64,000 bases of DNA from Adineta ricciae (lineage: Eukaryota > Rotifera > Eurotatoria > Adinetida > Adinetidae): positions 248,001 to 312,000 of the forward strand of contig CAJNOJ010000010.1 of the NCBI GenBank assembly GCA_905250025.1, written 5' to 3'. Under the pieces are notes generated by a model. It saw nothing but the letters and a program-made list of their open reading frames with translations, searched no databases and was not told where the DNA came from. Numbering within the stretch: the stretch's first letter is position 1; every line of letters begins with the position of its first letter. Below are positions 26,142 to 38,919 of this stretch, one piece after another. The position numbers were made by a program, and so were the translations under genes.

Positions 26142-28498
26142 ATGAATAAGACATATCGAAAGTATAATGGTACAGTTACTACGGTAACTTTATCAATGGA
26201 TCCCAACCAGACCGTGATTGATTCATCGTCCTTAGATGATATTTGTCAAAATTTTCATGTAAGTTTCTCGATGTGATTATCAATTCAAATAAATGTATTC
26301 ATCCATCTTTGGTTGTTATACCCCTGAGAGCAAATTTTTTTAACAATTTCAGTCAGAGAAGCGTGAAAAATCTTGATTAAATTATTCTTATTTTAGCTCA
26401 TCGTTTTTTTATGTATTATATTTGTCTTAATTGTTTCGGCAAATATCTCGGTTATTCTTCATTTAAGCTGTGCCAAAAGACGGCGAACTCGAATGAGTTT
26501 CTTCTTACTAAATCTTGCCTATGCGGGTACGTCTACTTTTATCTTTTGCTTCATCTTAAAAACCATATTCTTATATCGATTAAATACGATTGATTCAATC
26601 ATGAATATAATTACAGATCTGTGAAGATAAAACAGAAACGGAGTTTTCTTTTCTGCAACACAGAAATGATAATCATTGATAATCGAATGAAAGAAATGTC
26701 GGCTTTTTTTTTCGGGAAAATATAAATAGAAAAACAACAGACATTCTCGTCTTTTCTTTGGATTTAGATTTATTTGTTGGAATTATTATTGTTACTCGTG
26801 ATATCATTGAGAAAAGTTGTATTCCATTCGGATTGGGATCTATTGGTTGTCGATTGACAAGTTTTATCCAAGTAGGTCCTGTCGTTGTATTAGTATTCGT
26901 CTCGCGTAAAATCGAACGAAAAAAAGAATTTTTCATCGAAATTAGATAGACGAGACAATTGAACTGAGATTTCTCTTTAGGGAACAATATCATACAATTC
27001 ATGGTAAGTCAGTTAGATTTCGCTGAATAAACTAATCGTCATATAGTTACGTACTTGTTTGTGTCTCTATCGATCGTCTCTATGCAATTATTCGACCGAT
27101 GGATGTTCGAACAGCATCTTCAAGTAAATTTCATTTGAATACAATCGAATGATTTTATCTTGATTTTCTATTTTTAGCATTTCGATATTCGATGATTATT
27201 GGTAACGAGGCTTTCGATTGTTTGTTTTTTTTTCGAAAGAAATCTTCTCTTGTGTCTCTTCATCGTAGCGTCATGGGTGATAGCAATGACATTTGCGTCT
27301 GCTCAACTCTATCTTCGAGATATTGAATGGATACGTGATATGCCAATCTGTGGCAATCGGTTGGATGTACAAAACTGGAATGTAAATTTCAGAATTTGGA
27401 AGATTTTTCGAGATAATTCTCTGTTTTTCTTTCAGGTTTATGTTTATTTTCTTTTTATAACTCTCTATCTTTTTCCATTATTTATTATGACTGTTTCATA
27501 TGTGATTATAATCATAATCATATGGAAAAAAAGTTCTTTGAATGATAAAACTGAAACGAATGATCGATCAAGATTTCGTCGATTAATTTCATTAAGACGC
27601 GCACAAACAAATGGTAAAACTTGCCATAATCGTTATCTTTTTTTCACTCTCCGCACTTTATTTCTTCCTCTAGTTCATCAGCAAATGGAATCAAGTATTC
27701 GGAATGTTGGCTCACTCGGTGTTATACCGCGCGCGAAAATCAAAACCGTTAAAATGACCTTAGTCATCGTTATTGGTTAGTAGAATGTCACTAAAGAGAG
27801 AAAGTGTTGCCGAATGATCAAAACTAATGTTTATCTTTCTTAATTTTCTCGTCGGATAGACAAGAATGAGTTCACAATCAGATGTCAAACAGCTGTACTG
27901 AGATTCCAATCATGATAAGAGAAATTCTTTGACAGGAATTTGTTTTTTGCTGATCAAAAATATTTTCTTTTCCGGTCCTCGAGGAACTCTGTTTGATTCT
28001 AGCATTTACTGCATGTTGGTCGCCGTATTTTTTCTTAACGATTATGAACACCCTGGATCTTATTCAAAACTATGTTCTGATTCGTGTAACATCATCATTA
28101 TGTTATATGAATTCATTAGCAAATCCACTTATTTACTGGTTATTCGAAACAAACTTTTGTTTTCGATGCAGGTAATCGAAATCAAACTTAATTCCGAACA
28201 AAAAAATTCAATACTCTTGCTTTTAAATTGTAGACAAACATGTTGGTGTAATAACCTAACTGGAAATTCATCAGATCGAATGAATGGTGGAGATTTCTGT
28301 TCATTGACAGAATCTCGATATAGTCGTGCAAGTTCAAAATATAGATTTAATCGTTCTCAAACTACACCACGTATGGGTTCGACGCGTCAATCAAATTATC
28401 GTTCACCTGGAACGAGCCAATCCCGAGGAAGAAAACGTCCTGTTCAACAGCAAACTTCTCAATCATCTCTTGTATATGGTTATCCAAATCGTTCATAA
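26142..28498 (+). CDS. Class A (rhodopsin-like) neuropeptide-type GPCR
   Basis: Eleven exons join in phase: 26142-26258, 26397-26526, 26768-26871, 26981-27003, 27047-27123, 27178-27201, 27269-27381, 27436-27613, 27674-27775, 28003-28171 and 28234-28498. They give 433 residues, including exons of only 23 and 24 nt. The N-terminus has N-glycosylation sites (NGT, NQT) and no signal peptide. Seven membrane segments are visible. Landmarks: LLNLAYADLFVG in TM2; a TM3 cysteine (GCRLTSF); DRLYAI where DRY is usual; an extracellular loop 2 cysteine (MPICGNRL); KIKTVKMTLVIVIAFTACWSPYF in two parts across TM6 (CWxP); and SLANPLIYW (NPxxY type) in TM7. The AKIKTVKM run at the base of TM6 is characteristic of the vasopressin/oxytocin, NPS, CCAP and GnRH receptor assemblage. 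The cytosolic tail is Ser/Arg-rich. The ligand cannot be assigned. Confidence 0.87.
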
Positions 28499-29132
28499 AT
28501 CTACTAGAACATTGTCTTCTCTATATTTTTTGTCGCGTTCTTTGATTATATGTTCTTTCGTACATAAAACAAATATCAATGTCGATTTGTTATCTTAATT
28601 GATTGTCAACAATGCATATAACTGCTCCATGGATATTTGAATGCGACTAACTAGATGCTCCTGAATTCCTCTTTTCTGCACTTTTCGAGCATTTCTAATG
28701 ATTCTAGTTCGTTGTTATTGATTAGAATTACTCGTCTAGAACTGACTGTTAAGAACAAGAATGAACGAATGATTGTAAACCGAAGTTCTATTATTGTTCA
28801 CATGTCAAAATATATTTGGCAGTTTACTTGTCAACCCATGGGATTAACAGATAATAATTGATCATTTTTTATCTCTTTGTCTATTAAGTTTTATTTGAAG
28901 TATTAGTTTTCTCTCTCGTTCTTTTTTTTCACATATTGTTTGACATTCCAAGTAATTAGTCTCTCTCTTTTTATCCATCTCTCTCTCTCGCGAACGTTTT
29001 TCCTGCAGGAAAAGACAAAAGAGATCGTTTTATGGTCTCAACGCAATATTATCAATCTCTTGTTTGTTGACATTTTTTCACACGAACGACTGCCGCGTTC
29101 TCGTAGTAATACTGTCAATCGTAACACGAACA
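28499..29132. other. Intergenic, 634 bp
   Basis: Separates the GPCR from TMEM26. Several small open frames overlap in different frames (28655-28861, 28940-29191) without splice or family support. CT-rich tracts lie at 28955-28990. Confidence 0.5.
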
Positions 29133-31000
29133 ATGTCGAAAACAGAAGAAACATTACGTGCTTGTGGACGATGGATATGTCATTCGTTTGATATCTTAAA
29201 AGCAATTCTCATGCGAGTCATTTTTGCACTCCATGCAACCATAGCAATCATTAGAATTGTGGTAACTAAAGGCGATTATTGGTACCTGTTAAACATGTGT
29301 GGGGTTAATTTTTTGCTTATTGAACTGATTGTCACTATTGTTAAACGCAAAGGTCTGACGAGTACTTTCTTTTCATGTGTAGATCTTGTCTTTGTTTTCT
29401 TTAGGAAAAGAACCTAAATGGTAAATCGCGTTTCAATAAATAATGAATACCGAAACGGAATGCGCACTTCTTAACTTTTAGGTTTTCACCATGTTTTTTT
29501 CTATATATATGTACAATGATTCCACCTATTTGGTTTCTCGAAATCAATCGTATTAATGTTAAACTCGGTATAGCACCAATGAATCAAACTGAAGGCGACG
29601 AGTTAACATCGATGATCGAAAAAGGTCTTATTTCCAAAGCGAATCTCAACGATAAAACGGTTTGTGATCTTCGAGTTTTTTCATGAAGACAAAATATTAA
29701 TTATGTAGGACATAGTTATGCGAAAGGTGAGAAGATTATTAGCGGAAAAAAGCCATAGCATGCCGCATGAGAATGACTATGACTTGGTGATAGGAAAACA
29801 ACTCGATTTGAATGGTTTCATTAATCATTTAGGATATTGCAATGCATCGGCAACCTACATGCACTTAAGAATCCACTAATGTGTTGTTCGTTCTTATTGA
29901 AAGTTCTAAGATTTGAGTTGGACGGAGAAAATCTGTAGAAGATCGATTTCCGATGCTGGAATATGTCAGAGAAAAGTAGTTCCGGTTCGGAATATGTCTA
30001 GATAAATGTGACGATGATATTTATCATTTTAAAGAATAAAAATACATCAAACGAGAAGATGATCTTGCGTAAAACTTCGTCCAAAATAAATATATCAGAC
30101 AGAGTCGTCTTTAAACAAACATCGCTTTCCTCTTTCGTATAAATTACTAATCAATCATTCGGTTCTGTAATTAAATCTTTCAGAATATGTGCCATATTTC
30201 ATCTAAACAAGGTCGCTAACAAATATGTACAAGGAATGTCATGCAAAACAACAAACTTTCATTGTCTTAGGAGAATGGAAACTGGATGTGCATGTTTTCT
30301 CTTTTTTGTAAGGTTTGATTTTGCATGTTTTTAGAAATTACTTTCATTATCTGTCGATGATTGGGTTGTGGCTATCGAAGTAACTTTTCTGATGACAATC
30401 ATAGTTGGTCGCTGGATGTTACCAAAAGGCAGAATAAGTCGATCGGCCTTATCACAACTATTGCTCGTTTATTTGTCATTAGCATCAGATATGATTGATT
30501 TATTATCAATCTTTCAAGAGGACAAAGTTATTCGAAATACCGAGATGGTTTATTCGATTCTGGCAGTGTTTTCTTGGTCTACGTTTCAATTTAGTCTGAA
30601 TCTCGTCGCCACACGTGGAAGAAATTTTCGTGCTGAACCTGACCCATTCAATATCGACATTCCATCGGTCGCCAAAGACCAACCTCGTCGTACGGAAAAG
30701 CGCTCGATTTCAACGCTATGTCAAAAACTATGTAGTAGTGAACTTCCGTCGATCTTTATCACTATTCTCATGCAAGATTTACCTTTTCTTGTTCTTCGTC
30801 TTATAGCTGTCATTCATTTCGAAGTGCAATCCTATACAACAATATTTTTCACATGTAAAAATCTTTTTATTCTATTTTTACAATTCTACCGCCTTTGGTC
30901 AATTTGTATGGAACATCTAGATCAAGAGAGTACAGTCGATAATGAAATCTCATCACGCCCTGAACCTTCAAAAGAACCACTCGATACTCAGCTTATTTAG
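29133..31000 (+). CDS. TMEM26: Transmembrane protein 26 homologue
   Basis: Exons 29133-29352, 29405-29420 (16 nt), 29482-29659, 29709-29726 (18 nt) and 30335-31000 give 365 residues, against 368 in human. The protein is multi-pass. Family landmarks: RVIFALHATIAIIRIV, EPKWFSPCFFLYICTMIPPI, then TFLMTIIVGRWMLPKGRISR, SALSQLLLVYLSLASDMIDL, ILAVFSWSTFQFSLNL, ITILMQDLPFLVLRLIAV and FFTCKNLFILFLQFYRLW. These line up with human GRWLLPIGG, LSQLLLMFVGTAADILE, WSMLQFPLDL, IQDGPFLVVRL and KNFLVVVLQLYRL. Function in animals is poorly defined; in mice it is a beige adipocyte surface marker. The 608-nt intron before the last exon is exceptional here. Reading through the 29726 donor would add about 50 codons to a stop at 29880. 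A second terminal cassette follows directly downstream. Confidence 0.88.
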
Positions 31001-31103
31001 CATGAAACATTTTCATCCAACGCACGAACCTTATTTTTGCTAGATTTCTACATGTCTTGTATATTTGTTCGTTGAGTATGTCAAGTGTATTCGATATGTT
31101 TAG

Positions 31104-32166
31104 ATTGAAGAATGGGGTGTTGAAGATTCGATGATTGTTGAAATAACATTTATGTTTATTATTATTATTGGTCGATGGATTTTACCCAAAGGTGATATAT
31201 CACATAGTGCTTTATCTCAATTATTGCTTGTTTATTTATCACTGGCATCGGATATATTGGATCTGTTGACTCTATTTAATGAGAATGAAATACAGAGTAG
31301 TCCAGTGATGATTCGCTCGGTTCTAATCGTCTTTTCGTTTTGTATGTTTCAATTTGCATTGAATTTAACGGCAACGCGCGGTCGATCGTTTCGTGCAGAA
31401 TTCGATCAAACAGAAATTGAGATTCATCAACATGCACCCGCACAATGTTCAGTATCAACTATAACCAAACCTCAACCGAAACATCGTCAAATACTCTCGA
31501 AAATTCTATCACGTTCACAATCAACTCCAAATACACGCTCAGCAACCGCCTATAATCCTCAAATGATACATATGAGACCAGTGACAGCGACCATTAGCAT
31601 TAGTCCACCGGATATAATATTTGAAAATGTCAAAGCAACGAATCAAGAAGAATTGCAACTAACACCAAAAGATTTAGGTAAATAGAAAGAGGTTTTTCCT
31701 AGTTTATTATTATAATACATTGATTGTAGAACAGCGAAATTTGAATCCACGTCCGTCGATTATCTCGTGGAACTCTCTACAATCTTCCTATCCAAACTCT
31801 CCTCGTCTTCGTAAACCAACACGAAAAAGATCGATCAGTGAAAGTGTGAAATTCTTTGTTCAGAATCGATCATCGAAATTCGTTCGTTCGGAAATCTGGT
31901 CGATTCTCGTCACATTAGCATTGCAAGATGGTCCGTTCTTTAGCATTCGTCTCACAGCTATCATTGTGTATCATGTCCGTTCGTTTTTGACTTATTTCTT
32001 TACAGTCAAAAATTTTCTCATTCTGGTTTTTCAAACCTATCGTATTGCATCGATTTGTCTAGAAAAGGATGAACATGAACAAGAATTCGAAGAAAAACTC
32101 AATTCGATGAGACGAATGAGTATAGCCGCTTCTCAACTTGGAGTACCATTGCACAGAAAAATTTAA
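31104..32166 (+). CDS. Second TMEM26 C-terminal cassette (alternative 3' exons or truncated tandem duplicate)
   Basis: Two exons, 31104-31677 and 31730-32166, encode a second copy of the TMEM26 C-terminal half: FMFIIIIGRWILPKGDIS, SALSQLLLVYLSLASDILDL, FSFCMFQFALNLTATRGRSF, LALQDGPFFSIRLTAII and FFTVKNFLILVFQTYRIASI. A disordered Pro/Ser insert of about 100 residues, absent from the first copy, is present. It starts at an acceptor (GTTTAG at 31098-31103) in phase 0, the same phase as the first copy's terminal exon (30335). No start codon region or N-terminal membrane helices precede it, and only 103 bp separate it from the stop at 31000. Hence it is best read as an alternative terminal cassette of TMEM26. 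A 5'-truncated duplicate is the alternative. Both exons are free of stops. Confidence 0.65.
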
Positions 32167-34238
32167 CGAATACTTCTCGCTTCATTTTTTTTTAAACTTT
32201 ATCTTTGCATGTCTTGATGTCATACATTTAGAATTGAAGTTTAGTCCAATAAACGCAATTGAATACAAGAACGAAATTTACGTTCAAAGGTGAAAGAAAT
32301 TAGAAATAAATCAGGAGTACACATCTGTCAATTCTCTCAAAAATTAATTAACAAAGCGACTGAAATCATGATAAATACATGAAATATAAAAATTGTCACG
32401 CATTGATACTTTTTGTGTCAAATTTCACATTTGTCAATGGATTAAACGGTAGTCTAAAGAGATTAAAACGCTTCCTTCTTTACATACTATTCTTTGTTCG
32501 ACAAACTTAAATCAAACAGAGTACATCTATTCTGACGCGATTCAACATTATCACTCGACAATGCGTCAAACAAATTTTGCACATACAGAGCAATCTAACC
32601 GTTCATTATGCATTTATTTTCAGACTCAAGTTGAATGAATACAGCCTGACAACATTGTCTCTTCACACAGATATGTATATGGAATCAAAAAGGCAGAGTA
32701 GATAGAATGAATTAACTTAAAGTTGAATTAGGCGATATACACGGTTCATTTTCATTGATGAATTTTATTTTATTTTTATATTATGTCTGCAGCCTTATTT
32801 CAGTATTGACTCATCTTATCTTTTTCTAATCTATTCAAGGTTTGTAGCGAAAGTTAATGAAATATCTACTCGAACATATTGCTTGAAATGCAATTGCTAT
32901 GAATTTTCCCGATGAAATTCTTCTTTCATCTTTTTTACAACGAATGATAAATTGAGAAGAATTTTAATTGTTTCAAAACGAGATACATTTCATGTTGTCG
33001 ATGGAAATGATTTTAAAAACATAATTTATTAAACCATCATAACCTATGGCGCGAAAGTCTTCGTACAAAATGTGCTCTCATTTTACAACTACTTATAAGC
33101 AACTGTTGGAAGTAAGGAAAAGTTTAATAAGATAAGTGTTCGATGTTCTTTCTAGCCATACGTTAACAAAGATCTTTAGATGAAACTTGGTGAAATACGA
33201 GAACATTTTTTCGAAGAGTAGAAAATGATGTTTGTACAACACCTAATTTTGAATTTACGTTAAAGTTTGCGGATGATAAAATATAAAACGGTTGCACTCA
33301 TTCAGTTTTGTAGAGTGATCATTTCTTTGATGAAGTTAGTCAAAGTTTTCCATTTATTGAAACATTAATACTGTCTAACCCTCACCCACATAACGATCTT
33401 AATGATTGAAAACAATTTTCAATAATAATAGTTAATCGATTACTTTCTCTTTTCATTTGTTTATCACATAGTGATTATACTAAACGATTCTTAATTAATC
33501 GATATACACATTTATTTCGTCTTATCTAATTAGAAATCGATTGTTTTGTTTTTATTATAAGAAATTGAAAAAGTTGTTTTCAGTTGAGTACACAAAAGTT
33601 AAAACGGACAGCTCGAAATATCGATAATTTTGTCATTCTTGTCGAAGGAATGACGCTCGTCACTAATCGTAATCTGTACAGAAATACTTTTTAACAAGTG
33701 TATACAAGCAATTCGTATCGTTTTGACTCTTATTGTGAATGTATATCGAAAGGATGACTTTTCACATTGATGAGTCATGAAAACATTTGAATTTAGTGCA
33801 GTTCATTCTATTGATATTCGAAAGTTGCATAATGAAATAATATAACATATTCAATACACCAAAGTGTTTAGATGAACAAAGTGTCCTTGTTCTTATTTTC
33901 CAAATATGTATGATATTGCATCGGTTCGCGTTAGAAAAGAATGAGAATGAACAAGAATTCAAAGCCAAAATGAACTCAATTAGACGAGGAGGAAGACATT
34001 GTTGCTCTTCCAAACCTTATTTATGTATGTGTTGTGGTGTTAATGACAATTAGAGTTGAATTTAAAAACGAAAATTTCGTTTGATTCTGTGTCACAGCGC
34101 CATCTTCTCCTACTTGTTTGAATTGCTTTAGCAAACGAATAAGAGAAGCCTATAACGACCGGTAGTTACATAGACAACGTTTATTTGATTAATCAATGAT
34201 TTTACGTTGGCCTTGAGCATTTGTTTACTTTTTCAATT
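32167..34238. other. Intergenic, 2.1 kb, with a TMEM26 relic near its end
   Basis: AT-rich, no exon chains. The only recognisable sequence is the decayed TMEM26 fragment at about 33886-34010. Confidence 0.55.
33886..34010 (+). pseudogene. Decayed third copy of the TMEM26 C-terminal exon tail
   Basis: About 125 bp aligns by eye to 32020-32145 of the second TMEM26 cassette. The shared core includes TATTGCATCG, then TAGAAAAG and GAACAAGAATTC. Translated in the matching frame the relic reads LEKNENEQEFKAKMNSIRR against LEKDEHEQEFEEKLNSMRR. One inserted base just before it breaks the frame relative to the YRIASI segment. No other exon of the gene is nearby, so it is a relic of an older duplication. 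Confidence 0.7.
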
Positions 34239-36309
34239 ATGGAAAAGCCACTTTTAGTATTTTGGCAATGCGTCATTGGCCCAAAACTGTATCAGATTTA
34301 TCCTAATTCTCTTCCACGCGATCAACAAGTAGGTACGAGTCGAATTCTATACGAGAAAATGTTGTATATCTTCTCATCTAGCTCACTCATTTGTATCGAA
34401 AGAATATTTCTGAAATTGTCAGCGATAGTATTCTTCTATGTGTAAGATTTGTGTTTGTATTCTCATATATTAATCTCAGTTGTATTTCTATTCCATCCAG
34501 CTCAAAGCATCTTTCGGTATTTTTCGAATGATTTGGCCATTATGTTTCTGGTATTATTATCAAACCGATTCGTTTACCTATGAAAATGGAATATCATTTG
34601 TTGAAAATGCGATTTGCATTTCAATCATAGGAATCTATTTCATGTTAATACGTGGTTTGTTTGTCTCTTGTGGATTTCAAATTTTTTGACACAGCTGAGA
34701 TTTTACTTAGGATTTAGTCGTTACATAAATCCAACCTATCAAAGTTTTGCAAAAGAACTTTTGAATCTAAAGACTAATCCGACAAAAGAAGTTCGACAAG
34801 TAATCGTATAGATGAAAAAGAATGTGCAAAAGTTGCAAAATACTTTTTTTCTTAGACATTTCTATCGAACTTTGATTTTTCCATATCACATTGGAAACCA
34901 GATTATGTTATGAATACATCGATTGCGCATGAGATGCCCACAGTGTCTTCTTTAAACATAGAAACAACCTATGCTGAACGGATTCTACATTATCCGATTC
35001 TCTTACTCGGTTATATTGGTATCAATATGATTGGCCGTCGTTTACTGTTTCCTGGAAGTTTACAGATCATTCGTTTCATTAGGCATCAGTATTTACTCAA
35101 TGGGCGAATGAATTTAATCGTATCTTATCGCGCAAAGCGTTGCCTATTACGAACACCTGATGGAAATACCATCGATACAGTTTTCATTGATCGACGTCCG
35201 TCTGAACTCGGTCAAACATTGGTAATTACATGTGAAGGTAATGCAGGATTTTATGAAATAGGTTGCATGATGACAGCAATTAGAAATGGCTATTCAGTAT
35301 TCGGATGGAATAGACCAGGATTTGGTGAAAGTTCGGTGAGTCGGATAGAAAACTAATCCATTAAATTGACGCATGGTCCTTTCCTTGCTGTTGATGAGGA
35401 TGGTTTTGATTTTAACATTCTAAATCTAAATTTATAAGAGAACTGGAGTTATTTAACATAGACGCACCGATAATAGCAATAATATTAGATCACTCCTTAC
35501 AATACTATGAAGATTAATAGATAGCTTTCTCTTTCAGGGTTATCCAAGTGTTCTTTCCGAAATCAATGCTATTGATACAATCCTAAATTATATTACTGAA
35601 CAACTTCATTTTCCTATCGATCAAATTGTTCTATATGCTTGGTCAATGGGGGGCTATGCCGCCTGCTGGGCAGCTGTACATTATCAAAGTATTCATGGGC
35701 TTATCCTCGATGCGATATTTGATGATATTCTACCATTAGCACAACGTCAGATGCCATCATTTACATCCAAATTGGTCGAAAAAGCTATTCGTTATCATTT
35801 TAATCTAGATAATGTACATCTGCTGAAATCTTACAATGGACCATTTATTCTTATCCGTCGTACGTACGATGAAGTAATGAATCTTACTCCAAACCGATTC
35901 GAAACTAATCGGGTAAATACTCTTCTTCTTCATATTTTACCGTATCGGTATCCTCATATATACAAGTTTAACGATGAATCAATGCTCCTCTTACGAGAAT
36001 ATCTTTCAGCGAACGAAGAACAACGTGCAACCTTGTTCAATACCTATTGTTCAGATAATTTACAAATCGAAATCGATAACTATCGTTCAGAACACTCCAT
36101 TGTCTTCTATCCTTGTTCATTCGGTTTGTACTGTAATTCATTACGTTATTATTAATCAAATCTTGCTTTATTAAGGTGAACTTTTCTCATTGGCCCAACG
36201 AAAAGCTTTTGTCATTTATTTGATTGATCAGTATTTAGTCAATTTCGATGGAAAACATTGCGCACTATTACCTCAAAGATATTTTTCGATCCCCCAGCGA
36301 TGTGTATGA
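34239..36309 (+). CDS. ABHD16A: ABHD16-type phosphatidylserine lipase
   Basis: Seven exons (34239-34328, 34382-34441, 34501-34654, 34711-34799, 34856-35335, 35538-36123, 36176-36309) give 530 residues, close to human ABHD16A (558). The N-terminus matches (CVIGPKLYQIYP). It is followed by two hydrophobic segments (FGIFRMIWPLCFWYYY and AICISIIGIYFMLIRG). Next come the family blocks GRRLLFPGSLQII, DGNTIDTVFIDRR, VITCEGNAGFYEIGCM and SVFGWNRPGFGESSGYPS. The nucleophile elbow is YAWSMGGYAACWA (Ser in GxSxG-like WSMGG), then LILDAIFDDILPLA and ILIRRTYDEV. The charge-relay His is near the C-terminus (GKHCALLP). The enzyme hydrolyses phosphatidylserine to lyso-PS at the ER membrane in mammals. Whether the gene is the A or B paralogue type cannot be settled here. 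Catalytic residues look intact. One intron (35336-35537, 202 nt) is long for this window. Confidence 0.93.
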
Positions 36310-37056
36310 ATGTTACACATGATTGACTCCATTCTTTGTACTCAACAATACATTTTTTTTCCTGATTGCATGAAGAGGACTTTGACTTTCATTGTCTGGT
36401 CGATTCTGGTATAGTATTTTCCTAATAAATATTGAAAATACAGTGTCTTGCTTGACAGCACTTTCCTATTTGTATTCTCTCATCGAGAATATTTACATAA
36501 ATAAACTAACAATTGAGAATTGTAATGTTCGAAGCGTTTCTTGACGTATTCCCTGCCGATCAAGAGTCAACTCTTAAACCTACTTGTGTTGATCGAATCG
36601 ATCTTGAACAAAATGTTACTCACGATCAACTGCTAAAAACCAATTCTGATCTAGACACTTAAAACATTTCAAGTTAACGCGCAGATAGAATATGTAAGTT
36701 CTTCTGTAAATAGAATTAATAAAATAAATTGATACCTGTTAATAAATAGAGACAGAGAACGGTAAAGAAAAAAGAATTAGGTTTTTTTTTGTTTCAGAAG
36801 AATGGTTTACATTTGTGCGGCAATATTTCTCATTTACTTTTCATGTCATACAAGAGAACAACTACCCACGAAAGTTTTATAATAAGAAATTCTAATCGCC
36901 TTCACATTACAATGATGTGTGTGAACCTAAAAATATCGTTGATTGACAGGGAATAGGTGATTTGTAATCATTATGAAATATTCTTTTTGTTTTCTTCTTC
37001 GGCTATGATTAAACAATTACAATAATACTAATATTATAGGAAAAGCAAGTGCGTCG
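36310..37056. other. Intergenic, 747 bp
   Basis: Between ABHD16 and PLC-delta A. It holds one small coding-like frame (36525-36662, listed separately) and otherwise nothing recognisable. Confidence 0.5.
36525..36662 (+). CDS. Possible 45-residue small ORF
   Basis: ATG to TAA frame reading MFEAFLDVFPADQESTLKPT and continuing to NSDLDT. The composition is protein-like, unlike the F/I/K-rich chance frames around it. An in-frame stop lies upstream at about 36508. It could be a short peptide gene or a relic of a terminal exon. No family is recognised. Confidence 0.22.
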   Translation: MFEAFLDVFPADQESTLKPTCVDRIDLEQNVTHDQLLKTNSDLDT

Positions 37057-38876
37057 ATGAACGACGAAGAGAAACTGGTTTCAGAACGTTTAAGTCAGCT
37101 CAAATCAGGTGTTATTCTGGTGAAACAAAAATTAAATGGAAAAAAATATCCACGTCGATTTTTTCTCAATGAACATGAAGATTATATAACATATGACAAG
37201 TCACGGCGAATCTGTAGACGACCTCACAGATGTAAGTACACCAAAAAATCGCCGAAACTTTATTTAAAGCGAGTGAAAGAAGATAGCATTGCTTACATTA
37301 ACAAATAGAAAGCACGTCAGCAAATATTTGATATATATTTTTGTTGTTTTGGGCCGGAATAGTAAACAGCAAACGTGATATGTACCGAAGAAAAAGAGCA
37401 AAAGAGAATGCTGACCAAATTTTCTTATCGTTCAGTTTGATAGCCATTTGCATTTGATGAGATATTCTTATATAGGAAATGAAAAGAAATCTATGGATTT
37501 GAGTCAAAAGGACATCTTTCTTATGTATGCTATTAAGTCTGTGTGCATTGAACTCTTTTGGAAAGATTATATAGATAAATAAAAGAGGTTTCTTCACGAT
37601 TATGTACTTACGTTTTTCGCATGCTTTCTATCAGATAACATCAAGGATATTAATGAGATTCGAACTGGTTTTCATTCTGACACGTTTGGTCAACTGCTCA
37701 AAACTCACCGTATCAAAGCAACTGACGTATGTGTAGTCGATTTATTCACAAATGCTTCTTCCATCATGTTTTCTAGGAAAATCTTGCACTCTCTATTATG
37801 TACAATAATCATCGAAATGAACTCCATCTGATGGCTCCAGATAAAGATATACGAGATCTGTGGGGGTCGACGATACAATATCTTCTCGATAGACACTCAC
37901 GAAAAAGTCTTTATCATCTGCTTCACGAAAAAAAGTGCGATAGTTCGCTAATTTTTCCGATAATTTTCACTAATGCTTGTTGTAGTTGGATCATGAAGTA
38001 CTTTCATACTGCTGATACCGACGGGTCAAATTCATTGACGAAAAAAGAATGCCGCCGATTACTTACCAATTCTTTGAATGTTAAAGTGCCTGATGACATA
38101 TTCGAAGAACTTTTCAAGGTACTTATTTGTCACCATCTAACACACTTCATCTCGTCGCTTCCTCTTCTCATAGACAGCAGATCAAAGTCAAGAAGGACTT
38201 CTCAGTCCTGACGAGTTCATTGCCTTCTTTCACCTACTTACTCGACGAAAAGATCTCTACCACATCATGCAACAGTAATCATCCTCCTATTCATCAGCCA
38301 TTGCACTTCTTCTATCTACCTCTAGACATATCGCTAATGGACAATCACGAACCATTGAAGACATTCATATGAACATCGCAGAACTTCTCACATTTCTCCA
38401 AACTGTTCAACATGTAACATTACTTTTCCTCTTCTGCTCATACGCACAAACATTGTACATGTATCTGATCTGTTTAGCAAATGATGACAGTGACCACAAA
38501 CTGGGACGATGGAAAAAGTGAACTATCAGGTGAATATATCGAACGACCAGAACAAGTACAGAAGCTCATCGATGAGTTCGAACTGAACAGCGAACTGCGA
38601 GAACAAGGACTCATGAGTCTGGATGGTATGTAACTCGAGATGTGAACAACTATCGTATCGCTGTGTTGTCTGTTAGGATTTCGCAACATGCTGTTGTCGA
38701 GTGAATTTGATATCGCCAATCCACTTTTCACTCGTCAGATCTATCAGGACATGACCAGGTACATCATCATTGTTTCGATTGTTTCTTCAGGTGTGTTTTG
38801 TTTTTGTGTAGACCGCTATGTGACTACTACATCAACACATCACATAACACGTATGAGTCGATGGTTGCGAGAGAGA

Positions 38877-38919
<43 letters not shown>

